A stretch of 64,000 bases of DNA from a bacterium (GCA_905221035.1 CAJNBP010000005.1:62001-126000); one strand, 5' to 3'; shown: positions 47,517-55,994, counted from the stretch's first letter. Notes: a model not told the origin generated them from the letters alone. Made by a program: numbers and translations.

Positions 47517-47957
47517 ATGAAAGTAGAACTACAGATTAGCGAGTCTTACAAGGAGGAAAAACTAATTGTCCAAGCACCTCAAGAGACCGAAAAAGTCCAA
47601 AAAGTCATCGAGTTCGCAGAAAATCTGGACCTCAAAGAAAAAATCAAAGGGAAAATCGAAGATCAGGTCTATCTAGTTGAGATTGGCAAGATTCAGCGTT
47701 TCTATATCGAGAATCGAAAGGTTCTGGCAGAAACGGCAGGTCAAACCTACACCATTGATTTGCGACTCTATCAAGTTCTTGAACTCTTGCCAAGCAATTT
47801 TATCCAAATTTCGCAATCAGAAATCATCAATATCTACTCCATCTCCCATCTCAAGCTTACGCCCAACGGCCTAGTAGAAATTTTCTTGAAAAACGAAAGC
47901 TTCACCTACTCTTCACGCCGTTACCTAAAAACCATCAAGGAGAAATTAGAACTATGA
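47517..47957 (+). CDS. LytTR-domain DNA-binding regulator without receiver domain
   Basis: 146 residues from ATG 47517 (CAAGGAGAGAAATTT). The N-terminal ~45 residues are of unknown type; from ~50 to the end is a LytTR domain (VYLVEIGKIQRFYIENRKVL..FIQISQSEIINI..YSSRRYLKTIKEKL). An in-frame GTG at 47454 with AAGGAGG 9 nt upstream is an alternative start adding 21 residues. It overlaps the next gene by 4 bp. Such pairs of a free LytTR regulator and a membrane protein form LytTR regulatory systems, in which the membrane partner restrains the regulator. Confidence 0.85.
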   Translation: MKVELQISESYKEEKLIVQAPQETEKVQKVIEFAENLDLKEKIKGKIEDQVYLVEIGKIQRFYIENRKVLAETAGQTYTIDLRLYQVLELLPSNFIQISQSEIINIYSISHLKLTPNGLVEIFLKNESFTYSSRRYLKTIKEKLEL

Positions 47958-48412
47958 AGAAACAAATCTTTCACGACGCAGCTGCTGGTGTCCTCATCGG
48001 CCTCATCCTCTCTATCCTCTTTTCACTCATTTATGCACCGAGTACTTATGCCCCACTAAATCCCTACTCTCTCATCGGCCAAGTGATGGCTCAGCATCAG
48101 GTTCACGGTGCCCTGGTCTTGCTCTACTGCACACTTATCTGGGCAGCTATAGGTATTCTCTTCAACTTTGGCAACCGCTTATTCAGCCGTGACTGGAGCA
48201 TGCTTCGTGCCACTCTGACTCATTTCTTCCTTATGCTGGCTGGCTTTGTTCCACTAGCAACTCTGGCTGGTTGGTTCCCCTTCCACTGGATCTTCTATCT
48301 CCAGCTCATTATCGAGTTTGCGATTGTCTACCTCATCATTTGGGCTATTCTCTATAAAAGAGAAGCTAGAAAAGTAGACCACATCAATCAACTCTTAGAG
48401 CATAGAAAGTAA
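47954..48412 (+). CDS. DUF3021 membrane protein, partner of the LytTR regulator
   Basis: 152 residues with four hydrophobic helices (about 12-35, 50-75, 85-110, 115-140) and short loops, matching DUF3021. It starts at the ATGA overlap with the LytTR gene, so synthesis is coupled. By analogy with HdrRM/BrsRM-type systems it is probably the inhibitor that holds the regulator at the membrane; the signal is unknown. Confidence 0.82.
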   Translation: MKKQIFHDAAAGVLIGLILSILFSLIYAPSTYAPLNPYSLIGQVMAQHQVHGALVLLYCTLIWAAIGILFNFGNRLFSRDWSMLRATLTHFFLMLAGFVPLATLAGWFPFHWIFYLQLIIEFAIVYLIIWAILYKREARKVDHINQLLEHRK

Positions 48413-48427
48413 GAGCCTCATAATAAG

Positions 48428-48457
48428 CAAAGCCGAGAAAGAAACTTCTCGGTTTTT
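48428..48457 (+). terminator. Terminator of the LytTR-DUF3021 operon
   Basis: CCGAGAA/TTCTCGG stem with a short loop followed by TTTTTCTTT, 18 bp after the stop. Confidence 0.82.
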
Positions 48458-48475
48458 CTTTATCCTGCTGCACCT

Positions 48476-48626
48476 TATACTCAATGAAAATCAAAGAGCA
48501 AACTAGGAAGCTAGCCGCAGGTTGCTCAAAACATTGTTTTGAGGTTGCAGATAGAACTGACGAAGTCAGTAACATATATACGGTAAGGCGACGCTGACGT
48601 GGTTTGAAGAGATTTTTGAAGAGTAT
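48476..48626. repeat. BOX element, long form
   Basis: 151 bp from TATACTCAATGAAAATCAAA to GATTTTTGAAGAGTAT, containing the boxB-like AAAACATTGTTTTGAGG and the boxA segment CGGTAAGGCGACGCTGACG. It lies between the LytTR operon terminator and the Nramp promoter. Confidence 0.9.
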
Positions 48627-48699
48627 TACTATCATAACAGTTATTTTCAGTTCTTCTTTGTAAATTTTCTGTAATTTTCTATCTTTTTTCAAAATATTC

Positions 48700-48728
48700 T
48701 TGCATTTTTCCAAAGTTTTTTGTAGAAT
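48700..48728 (+). promoter_or_regulatory. Promoter of the Nramp-family gene
   Basis: TTGCAT, 17 bp, TAGAAT; transcription would start about 45 bp ahead of the ATG. Confidence 0.65.
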
Positions 48729-48745
48729 ATAGATTACATATCCAG

Positions 48746-48760
48746 ATTATTCTGAAAATT
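48746..48760 (+). promoter_or_regulatory. Possible CodY box in the Nramp leader
   Basis: Read on the minus strand, AATTTTCAGAATAAT matches 13 of 15 positions of the CodY consensus AATTTTCWGAAAATT. It lies just downstream of the -10, a position suited to repression. Confidence 0.4.
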
Positions 48761-48778
48761 CAAAAAGGAGTATCTATC

Positions 48779-50041
48779 ATGTCGCAAGCTATTTCGTTAA
48801 ATCAATCAACCTGGACAAGTAAACTAAAAGCAATGGGACCGGGAATCCTAATGGCTTCTGCCGCTGTTGGCGGTTCTCACATTGTATCTTCCACTCAAGC
48901 TGGTGGTTCTTACGGTTGGTCTCTACTTCTCTTGGTCATCTTAGCCAATGTCTTTAAATATCCATTTTTCCGTTTTGGTGCTGAATACACAGCTGATACT
49001 GGAAAGACTTTGGTTGAAGGTTATGCCGAAAAAGGAAAACTCTATCTCTGGATTTTCTTTATCCTCAATGTCTTTTCTGCTATGGTCAACACAGCTGGTG
49101 TCGCCATTCTGTGCTCAGCTATCATCGCCAGCGCCTTCCCAATGATCGGTCTTAGCATTACTCAGTGGTCCCTCATTCTCGTTGCCATCATTTGGGCTAT
49201 GCTGCTCTTTGGAGGCTACAAACTCTTAGACGGCATGGCAAAATGGATCATGTCAGCTTTGACCATTGCAACTGTTCTTGCAGTTATCATCGCGGCGGTC
49301 AAGCATCCCGAATACAGCTCTGATTTTGTCGAGAAAACACCTTGGCAAATGGCAGCTCTACCCTTCATCGTTTCCCTCTTAGGGTGGATGCCTGCTCCCA
49401 TTGAAATTTCAGCCATCAACTCACTTTGGTCTGCTGAAAAGAAAAAGACCGTCAACTTTAACACAGAGGACGCCCTATTCGACTTTAACGTTGGTTATAT
49501 TGGAACAGCTATCCTAGCTGTGTTCTTTGTGGCACTGGGAGCACTGATTCAGTATCCTACAGGACAGGCGGTTGAAGCCGCTTCAGCCAAATACATCTCT
49601 CAATTCGTGGGCATGTATGCCTCTGTTCTTGGCGAATGGTCCCGTTACTTGATTACTTTTATTGCCTTCCTGTGTATCTTTGGAACAGTTATCACCGTTA
49701 TCGATGGTTACTCTCGCGTCAATCAGGAATCTCTACGACTGCTAATCCGTCAAAAAGAAGACAGTAGTAAATCCTTGAACATCTGGATGACCATCACTGC
49801 TATCATCGGTATCGTCATTATCAAGTTCTTCGCTGGTCAGGTTTCAACCATGCTCCGCTTTGCTATGATTGGTTCTTTCCTAACAACACCATTCTTCGCT
49901 CTTTTGAATTACGCCTTGGTAACGCGTGAAAACAAAAATCTTCCTTCTTGGCTCAGACACCTCGCCATTGCAGGATTGATTTTCCTCTTTGGCTTCGCTA
50001 TCTTCTTTATCTACGCACTCGCAATCGGAAAAGCAGGATAA
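48779..50041 (+). CDS. Divergent Nramp-family transporter
   Basis: 420 residues with about eleven membrane helices. The overall Nramp pattern is clear (GPGILMASAAVGGSHIVSSTQAGGSYGW in the TM1 region, given here only as a block; GWMPAPIEIS in TM6), but the TM1 metal-binding DPGN is replaced by a GGSH-type sequence and the TM6 MPH region by MPAPIE. Canonical manganese or iron transport therefore cannot be assumed; a different cation, or a non-metal cargo, is possible. The ATG follows AAAAAGGAGTATCTATC. Confidence 0.75.
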   Translation: MSQAISLNQSTWTSKLKAMGPGILMASAAVGGSHIVSSTQAGGSYGWSLLLLVILANVFKYPFFRFGAEYTADTGKTLVEGYAEKGKLYLWIFFILNVFSAMVNTAGVAILCSAIIASAFPMIGLSITQWSLILVAIIWAMLLFGGYKLLDGMAKWIMSALTIATVLAVIIAAVKHPEYSSDFVEKTPWQMAALPFIVSLLGWMPAPIEISAINSLWSAEKKKTVNFNTEDALFDFNVGYIGTAILAVFFVALGALIQYPTGQAVEAASAKYISQFVGMYASVLGEWSRYLITFIAFLCIFGTVITVIDGYSRVNQESLRLLIRQKEDSSKSLNIWMTITAIIGIVIIKFFAGQVSTMLRFAMIGSFLTTPFFALLNYALVTRENKNLPSWLRHLAIAGLIFLFGFAIFFIYALAIGKAG

Positions 50042-50106
50042 CTGACAAGCGCGAGATGAAGATAAGGTTTCATTTCAAGAGAACATTCAGCAAATATTTC
50101 TATGAT

Positions 50107-50153
50107 AAAAAGCATAAGAACAAGGTTTTGAAGACCTGAACTTATGCTTTTTT
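50107..50153. terminator. Bidirectional terminator between the Nramp and NrdI-like genes
   Basis: AAAAAGCATAAG and CTTATGCTTTTTT form a 12-bp stem with an inner CAAGGT/ACCTG pairing; A and T tracts on both sides allow use by the two convergent genes. Confidence 0.78.
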
Positions 50154-50219
50154 ACCTTCTTAAAGACTGCTTATACTCAAAAAGCAGTTAGCAAATCCCA
50201 ACTGCCTCTTATAACTACC

Positions 50220-50690
50220 TTAATTTTCCTTTTCCAACTCATACAAATCCGCAATAATTGCAGCCACATGCTTGATATCTCCCAGCATGCCTCGCATTTC
50301 AAAGTCAGCCAAGACAGGGAAACCAAAACGTCGACTGTATTGCTTGGCTGTCAGGCAGTATTGGTTATTAAAGTTGCGATTTCCTGAACCAACCACACCA
50401 AAACACTTACTAGCATTGTCACCATAAGCGATAAAATCCCCCACTGGTGTCGTCAAAATCTCAACGTCTCCGTTATCCACGCCATTCCCACCTTCGAGGT
50501 AGGTCGGCAAAAAAGTGACATAGGGATGGTCCATTTCATAAAAATCTTGGCCTTCCTTGACCAAATCCTTGATATGAATCTTTTGAACTTCAATTCCCTC
50601 GTACTGGGACAAGAGATAGTCTTTCAAGCGTGTCACAAAACTCTCAGTATTCCCACTCAGACTGATATAAACTAAAGAAATTGTCTTCAT
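50220..50690 (-). CDS. NrdI-family flavodoxin-like protein
   Basis: 156 residues from ATG 50690, which follows GGAGGAAAAT; an ATG 12 nt upstream would overlap that site. MKTISLVYISLSGNTESFVT is the FMN phosphate-binding loop, and GDFIAYGDNASKCFGVVGSG fits the NrdI flavodoxin fold. NrdI delivers oxidant to the manganese cofactor of NrdF in class Ib reductase. No nrdEF genes are near, and streptococci have a second NrdI, so the partner is open. Confidence 0.85.
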   Translation of the reverse strand: MKTISLVYISLSGNTESFVTRLKDYLLSQYEGIEVQKIHIKDLVKEGQDFYEMDHPYVTFLPTYLEGGNGVDNGDVEILTTPVGDFIAYGDNASKCFGVVGSGNRNFNNQYCLTAKQYSRRFGFPVLADFEMRGMLGDIKHVAAIIADLYELEKEN

Positions 50691-50719
50691 ATTTTCCTCC
50701 ATGATTTTATTTTTAATCG

Positions 50720-50757
50720 AAAAAGAACTATCAAGATTGTATCTTGATAGTTCTTTT
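50720..50757 (-). terminator. Terminator of the membrane protein gene at 50768
   Basis: AAAGAACTATCAAGAT and ATCTTGATAGTTCTTT form a perfect stem of about 17 bp with a 3-4 nt loop and TTTTTC after it on the minus strand. Palindromic, so it may act on both strands. Confidence 0.85.
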
Positions 50758-50767
50758 TTGTCAATAC

Positions 50768-51301
50768 TTAGGCAAGTTCTTCTGTTTCCTCTTCTTCAGC
50801 CAAGGCTTTTTGCTGACGCCATATCTTGTAGAAGACAAGGGCTAGGAAGAGAACATTGATGACGATATAGAAAATGCTAACAGCTTTTGAACCAATACTC
50901 ATTGTCAAACGCATGGTCTCATCTTGAAGCAACTGCACAGCGTCTTGTAAAGTCACATAGGTATAAATTGAACCAATAATAGCTAACAAAACATAGCCAA
51001 CATAAGTATAGTTTGCATATTGCAAATTCTTACGAACAAGGAACACAATAGCTACTACCACTAAAATAGCAGATAGCACAATCAAAGCAACATTAAAAAT
51101 AGAATGAGACGCTTCTGCTACTCTATAGCTATAATTAATGCTATCTTCTACTTGCTGAGCACTGACCCCTGCAACTTGTTTTTGAGCAGCACGAAGGACT
51201 TCTTTGCTAGGTAAGGGCTTCAAAAGTTCAAACAGAGACGTAGCTGAAATAAGGGCAGACAAGATTAGCAAGACCCATAGATAAATCGGTTTCTTTTTCA
51301 T
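50768..51301 (-). CDS. Four-helix membrane protein of unknown function
   Basis: 177 residues from ATG 51301 (TTAGGAGGTTCTATT). Helices at about 8-25, 70-92, 98-120 and 140-165; the first loop (ELLKPLPSKEVLRAAQKQVA) is probably outside and the acidic tail (EEEETEELA) inside. It stands 60 bp behind the response regulator in the same direction. I do not recognise the family; context would allow an accessory role to the two-component system. Confidence 0.7.
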   Translation of the reverse strand: MKKKPIYLWVLLILSALISATSLFELLKPLPSKEVLRAAQKQVAGVSAQQVEDSINYSYRVAEASHSIFNVALIVLSAILVVVAIVFLVRKNLQYANYTYVGYVLLAIIGSIYTYVTLQDAVQLLQDETMRLTMSIGSKAVSIFYIVINVLFLALVFYKIWRQQKALAEEEETEELA

Positions 51302-51361
51302 AATAGAACCTCCTAATATTATTATCGATATTATAGCACTTTTTGTAAAGGGATACAAATA

Positions 51362-52648
51362 TTATAGTGTAGTTTCTACCTGTTTTCGATAAGCTTTTGG
51401 CGATTTTCCGCACAATTTTCGGAAAACTTTATAGAAATATCCAACATTACTGTAACCAACCGCATAACAAATATCTTCGATACTGTCACTGGTTGAAAGT
51501 AAGAGCTGTTGGGCAGCCTTAATGCGTTGTTTGTTTAAAAGCTCTGCGAAGGTCGAATTGGTTTCACGCTTAATCAACTGTCCCAGATAAACAGGATTGA
51601 TAAAGAGATCCTTACTGATATCCTTGAGGGAAAGTTCTTTCTGATAATCACGCCCAATCACTTCCAGCACACTGACCACATTTTCATTCATACGATATTG
51701 CCCAAAGAAGCGAGTCAGAGTTTCCTTGATATAAGGAACCAATTCATCGAAGGATTGAATAGCATGAATAGTTTTGACAATGTCCGTCATATCATCAGCT
51801 TTGAGATGTTCAAACAAGTGAAAGACATCCATGACAAACTGGATAAAAAGCTGTTTAGTAATCGGAACACGGGGTGTATTTTCAAGAACTACCTTCTCCA
51901 AGAGATTCAACTCTTCCACGATTTGATTTAGATTCCCCTGAATAATAACCCTATAAATCGGTTCATAGTAGACAAAGAGGCTCTCCGACTGCTGTAGATT
52001 TACAGAGCCGTAAAAGAGGGCTTTCTCAGCATTCAGCTTCCAGCGTTCAAAGTGTTCTTGATAAGGGGCTTCAAAGGGAGTAACGACTAAACCATCTAGG
52101 GGTTGGTCAGAAATGAAAATCTGCCAGTCTTGACCCAAGACATAGTAAGGAATGGTGAAGGAACCTTGTTTTTCCTTGGATAGGCCTATCCACCAGTTCT
52201 CCTTACCTCCTAAATAACTAACAAATCCAGCCTCATCTAAATCTTGACTAAGAGTCTGACTTTTCTTTCCTCTCTCGCCGAGCTGACCTGCAATCTTCTC
52301 CAGCAGACTACCCAACTCTACCTTATCTACTGGCTTAACCAGATAGTCCACAACACTAAGGTTCATGGCTCTTTTTACGTAATCAAACTCCTGATAACCC
52401 GAGAGCAAGATATAGGCAGCATCTGGTAATATCTCTTTCATTTCCTTAATCATCTCAAGTCCTGTTTTGTCGGGCATATTGACATCGGAAATGACCACAT
52501 CTACTGGATTTTCCTGAACGTATTCTAGGGCTTCATCGGCATGGCTGGCTGTTGCAACGACCTCCATATCCCACTTATCAAAGGGAATCAAACGCTTCAG
52601 ACCTTCTGTCACCATGTACTCATCATCTACTAATAATACTTTATACAT
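51362..52648 (-). CDS. Response regulator, YesN/AraC type (TCS07 regulator)
   Basis: 428 residues. Receiver domain 1-120 with phospho-acceptor D55 in VVISDVNMPDKTG, a middle region, and a C-terminal AraC-type double helix-turn-helix (~330-425: LFINPVYLGQLIKRETNSTF, VGYSNVGYFYKVFRKLCGKS). The gene order kinase-regulator behind a YesL protein identifies pneumococcal TCS07, reported to control use of host N-glycans. Starts 11 bp behind the kinase. Confidence 0.92.
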   Translation of the reverse strand: MYKVLLVDDEYMVTEGLKRLIPFDKWDMEVVATASHADEALEYVQENPVDVVISDVNMPDKTGLEMIKEMKEILPDAAYILLSGYQEFDYVKRAMNLSVVDYLVKPVDKVELGSLLEKIAGQLGERGKKSQTLSQDLDEAGFVSYLGGKENWWIGLSKEKQGSFTIPYYVLGQDWQIFISDQPLDGLVVTPFEAPYQEHFERWKLNAEKALFYGSVNLQQSESLFVYYEPIYRVIIQGNLNQIVEELNLLEKVVLENTPRVPITKQLFIQFVMDVFHLFEHLKADDMTDIVKTIHAIQSFDELVPYIKETLTRFFGQYRMNENVVSVLEVIGRDYQKELSLKDISKDLFINPVYLGQLIKRETNSTFAELLNKQRIKAAQQLLLSTSDSIEDICYAVGYSNVGYFYKVFRKLCGKSPKAYRKQVETTL

Positions 52649-52659
52649 TTTCTCCCTTT

Positions 52660-54306
52660 CTACTCATCTTGAATGGTAATACGATACTGAACACCTGCTT
52701 GCTCTGCAGACTCTACACTAATGGCATAGCGGTCCCCAAAATAGAGCACAAAACGCTCGTGTACATTGACAATCCCGATGGACTGCCTTTTTTCACTGTA
52801 GCTGGCTTGGTGTTCAAAATGTCTCTGACTTAGTTTTTCTCGGAGATTTACCAGCTTTTCAGCCGGCATTCCACGGCCGTTATCAACCACTAAAATTTCC
52901 ACAAAGCCATCCTGTTTAAGAGCCTTGATGCTAATCACATTATCTGTCCGTCTGTGGTCAACACCATGTGCGAAATAATTTTCTACTAACGGTTGCAAGG
53001 TGAACTTAGGAATCTTCATATTCTCTAACTCTGGGTCTATCTTGAAACCATAGGCAATAGACTTAGGATAGCGAACCATGCAGAGATAGCTGTATTTACG
53101 GCAAAATTCTAATTCCTGTTTGAGAAGAGTTTCTCTTTCGCCAGAAATATTGTTCCGCAAGAGACTACTGAACTCATAAATGATATCTGCCAACTCATCT
53201 TGACTCTGCATAACTGCATACATGCGCAAGAATTCCAGCGTATTGTACATAAAATGAGGATTGATTTGCGCCTGCAAGGCTCGCATATTGGCATCTTTTT
53301 GACTGAGCTCTAGCTGATAAATATCATGGATATTCTTTTCCAAGCGATTCAACATATCATTGGTCGTCTCTGCGATTAGGAGCAATTCCTGATCCTTTTC
53401 AAGTGTGTCAATACGAAGACCTTCCTCCCCTTGGGCAATAGCTTGGATGGAATCCACCAAATCCACTACCTGCTTTTGATAATTGGCAAAGGTCTGCCTC
53501 AAAGTCAGATAGAGAATGACAATAAAGAGAAGGCTCAAGCCTACAATCAAAGCAGAGCTGGTCACTGTTCCTTGCAAAACAAAGTTTTTGGGAACTGCCA
53601 CCTGAACCTGATAGCCATGAGAGGTCACACCGACAAACCAGTTCTCATGCTCCCTATTGACCCTCTCACCAATATGAAAAATCTCCGTATCAAAAGGTGA
53701 AGTCACAGTAACTGCCATCGGGATATGACCTCGGGTATTGTCCACAGCATGGTATAAGATTTCTGGATCCAAGGAGATGTAAACAACCCCTATAGATTGA
53801 TCCGTCGCTGGGTCTAAAATAGGAACTCCAAAACTATTGGCCTCCGGTTTAAAGCCTTCCGCAAGTACCGTATGACCACCTCTCTCGTTTCTGCTCGAAA
53901 CATACACTTCTTTAAAGTCCTGTAAGACGATTGCAACACCCGTTATATAGTCATTTTGGACATAAAGATCATCAATATTTTCATACAGAGAAATAGAAGT
54001 TGACGAAGCAGCTTGATGCTCCAACAGCCAATAAAAATACTCAGATGTTGATAGACTAAAATACTTATAAACCCCTTGTATGCGGGCTTGATTGTCTACT
54101 AAATCCTGCGCTAGTTGGGCTGATTCGCGATAATAATACTCCACCTCTTCGACTGTTCGAGTAGTTACGCGCTGGGCTACTCTCTGAGCTTCCTTTTCCC
54201 GTGAATCCCAGTCAGCGTAAGAGAGTAAGATTGCAAAACTCGCAATAATAATGATCATAACTGAACTATAGGTTCGCAGAAGCGTATGTAGCCAAAACTG
54301 CTTCAT
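52660..54306 (-). CDS. Sensor histidine kinase, YesM type (TCS07 kinase)
   Basis: 548 residues from ATG 54306. Two membrane helices (~12-30, ~255-280) flank an extracellular sensor domain; a HAMP-like segment, a His_kinase domain with ALQAQINPHFMYNTLEFLRM (phospho-His) and a HATPase domain with DNGRGMP follow. Its start is one base from the YesL stop and lacks its own ribosome binding site, so translation probably depends on coupling to the upstream gene. Confidence 0.92.
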   Translation of the reverse strand: MKQFWLHTLLRTYSSVMIIIIASFAILLSYADWDSREKEAQRVAQRVTTRTVEEVEYYYRESAQLAQDLVDNQARIQGVYKYFSLSTSEYFYWLLEHQAASSTSISLYENIDDLYVQNDYITGVAIVLQDFKEVYVSSRNERGGHTVLAEGFKPEANSFGVPILDPATDQSIGVVYISLDPEILYHAVDNTRGHIPMAVTVTSPFDTEIFHIGERVNREHENWFVGVTSHGYQVQVAVPKNFVLQGTVTSSALIVGLSLLFIVILYLTLRQTFANYQKQVVDLVDSIQAIAQGEEGLRIDTLEKDQELLLIAETTNDMLNRLEKNIHDIYQLELSQKDANMRALQAQINPHFMYNTLEFLRMYAVMQSQDELADIIYEFSSLLRNNISGERETLLKQELEFCRKYSYLCMVRYPKSIAYGFKIDPELENMKIPKFTLQPLVENYFAHGVDHRRTDNVISIKALKQDGFVEILVVDNGRGMPAEKLVNLREKLSQRHFEHQASYSEKRQSIGIVNVHERFVLYFGDRYAISVESAEQAGVQYRITIQDE

Positions 54307-54307
54307 C

Positions 54308-54922
54308 CTACTTTGTCGCCAATTTTTCATGGATGCTTTCATAGACCGGTTCCAACATATCACTGATAAAGAAATGCCACATCCCAATTCCTACAAAGAA
54401 GAGAAGAGCAGGCATATAGTAACCAATTGCCACAAGTAGCACTGTCCCAAGAAGAATCTTAGCCACAGCCGCTAAGCTCATAAAGATGCCAATCAAGGAT
54501 AGTTTGAGACTATTTCGATAGGACAAGTCAAAATAAACTTGTAATTTCAAAGATACTGTGTAAGCCAAAAAGAGCAGGGCAACTACTAGAACATTCAAAA
54601 AAGTCGCAATCAAATGAACAATAGTCTGATGAGGTAATTGCACCAAGAGATACAAGCCATAGACTAAAACTAGATCCACGCCTAAAAAACTATAAAAGAT
54701 CAGATTGCTTGAGACAAAATTTTGCTTGTAAAGAGACCAAGCCTCCTTCAAACTGTATTCCCGAAAGCTATAACCATGTTCTGCATATAAGCTCATCAAG
54801 GTGGCACTAGCCGGCGCTAGACCAAGGATAATCCCTCCTGCTAAAGTTAATAGCCAAAAGAAGGCTGTCGTAATCATCCCTAAAAAGAAACGATTAAAGA
54901 CAAAGTCTAAAAATCTACCCAT
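54308..54922 (-). CDS. YesL-like DUF624 membrane protein
   Basis: 204 residues with about five hydrophobic helices: ITTAFFWLLTLAGGIILGLA near the N-terminus, then pairs around 75-125 and 145-185. DUF624/YesL proteins accompany YesMN kinases and sugar uptake systems; the role is unproven. First gene of the TCS07 operon, with AGGAGGATATC before the ATG. Confidence 0.85.
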   Translation of the reverse strand: MGRFLDFVFNRFFLGMITTAFFWLLTLAGGIILGLAPASATLMSLYAEHGYSFREYSLKEAWSLYKQNFVSSNLIFYSFLGVDLVLVYGLYLLVQLPHQTIVHLIATFLNVLVVALLFLAYTVSLKLQVYFDLSYRNSLKLSLIGIFMSLAAVAKILLGTVLLVAIGYYMPALLFFVGIGMWHFFISDMLEPVYESIHEKLATK

Positions 54923-54994
54923 GATATCCTCCTAAAAATAACTATGAAACTATTATATCATATTTCAAGCGTTTTCAAAAAATTCTAGTGCCCA

Positions 54995-55023
54995 TTTACA
55001 ATCCCATCAAACCGTGGTACAAT
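54995..55023 (+). promoter_or_regulatory. Promoter of the ECF-type membrane gene
   Basis: TTTACA, 17 bp, TACAAT with TG in extended position, 33 bp ahead of the ATG. Confidence 0.72.
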
Positions 55024-55056
55024 GAGAATTGTGAAAAAATTATCAGGAGACAATTC

Positions 55057-55626
55057 ATGAAGAAATCTATCTTAACTACACTGCTTTTTGCAGTTCTTTA
55101 CTTCCTCTCCATGGGGATTGGTGTCCTTTTGGGCAATCTCTTTGATCAAACTGGAAACATGTTTTATGCGCCTGCCTTTACTGCCCTTGTCGGCGGTAGC
55201 GTCTATATGATTCTAATCGCAAAAGTTCCGCGTTTTGGAGCCATTACCACTATCGGACTTGTCATTGCCCTCTTTTTCTTGGGAACTAAACACGGTGCCG
55301 GTGCCTTCCTTCCTGGAATTATCTGTGGTCTCCTAGCAGATGCAGTAGCTAGCCTAGGAAAATACAAGGACCAAACAAAGAACTTCCTTTCTTTCGTTAT
55401 TTTTGCCTTTAGTTCAACAGGTCCAATCTTGCTTATGTGGATTGCGCCCAAAGCCTATATGGCTACCCTTCTGGCAAGAGGAAAATCCCAAGAATATATC
55501 GACCGTATCATGGTTGCTCCAAATCCTGGAACCATCCTTCTATTTATCGCAAGTGTAGTCATCGGAGCCCTATTGGGTGCCTTGATTGGACAAGCCTTGA
55601 GTAAAAAATTTGCACAGAAAATCTGA
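55057..55626 (+). CDS. MptD-family putative ECF transporter S component
   Basis: 189 residues from ATG 55057 (TCAGGAGACAATTC). Five to six hydrophobic helices, starting MKKSILTTLLFAVLYFLSMG, with the glycine-rich GTKHGAGAFLPGIICGLLADAVASLG typical of MptD/Trep_Strep S components of energy-coupling-factor transporters. The substrate is unknown, and the shared ATPase and T components would be encoded elsewhere. Confidence 0.78.
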   Translation: MKKSILTTLLFAVLYFLSMGIGVLLGNLFDQTGNMFYAPAFTALVGGSVYMILIAKVPRFGAITTIGLVIALFFLGTKHGAGAFLPGIICGLLADAVASLGKYKDQTKNFLSFVIFAFSSTGPILLMWIAPKAYMATLLARGKSQEYIDRIMVAPNPGTILLFIASVVIGALLGALIGQALSKKFAQKI

Positions 55627-55632
55627 TTACTA

Positions 55633-55657
55633 AAAAAGAGCCAGACGGCTCTTTTTT
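55633..55657. terminator. Terminator shared by the ECF-type gene and the met locus
   Basis: AAAAAAGAGCC-AGAC-GGCTCTTTTTT, a symmetric hairpin ending exactly where the metI-like remnant begins. The intact metI copy at 58445 has no such hairpin behind it, so this is probably the original terminator of the met operon. Confidence 0.85.
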
Positions 55658-55994
55658 ATTTATGACTCAAGACTTAGTCAAGAACTCTCCCAAGAATTGA
55701 TACTCTTCGAAAATCAAATTCAAACCACGTCAACGTCGCCTTGCCGTACTCAAGTACAGCCTGCGGCTAGTTTCCTACTTTGCTCTTTGATTTTCATTGA
55801 GTATGAATTTAAAGATAATCAAAATGATAATGATGGTTGCTAAGATTGTCACATCGTGATTATAGCGGTTAAATCCATAAGCGATGGCTACGTTACCGAT
55901 ACCACCAGCACCAACTGCACCGGCCATAGCTGTTTCCCCAACAAGGGAAATCAAGGTCACAGTCGTCACACGGATCAAATCTGGAAGACCTTCT
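55656..55994 (-). pseudogene. Decayed duplicate of the metI 3' end, split by a BOX element
   Basis: 55811-55994 matches 58497-58680 of intact metI at about 94% (11 mismatches in 184 by eye), and 55656-55697 matches the last ~40 bases including the stop codon. The two pieces are separated by a BOX element. The 5' two thirds of the gene are absent. The encoded stretch keeps the permease loop SLVGETAMAGAVGAGGIGNV but then runs into BOX sequence. It cannot make a functional permease. Confidence 0.9.
55698..55804. repeat. BOX element inside the metI remnant
   Basis: From GATACTCTTCGAAAATCAAA to TTTTCATTGAGTAT, of the same short form as the copy at 29503. Comparison with intact metI fixes the insertion to a few bases after CCCAAGAATTG, so the ends of a BOX can be read off directly here. 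Confidence 0.9.
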
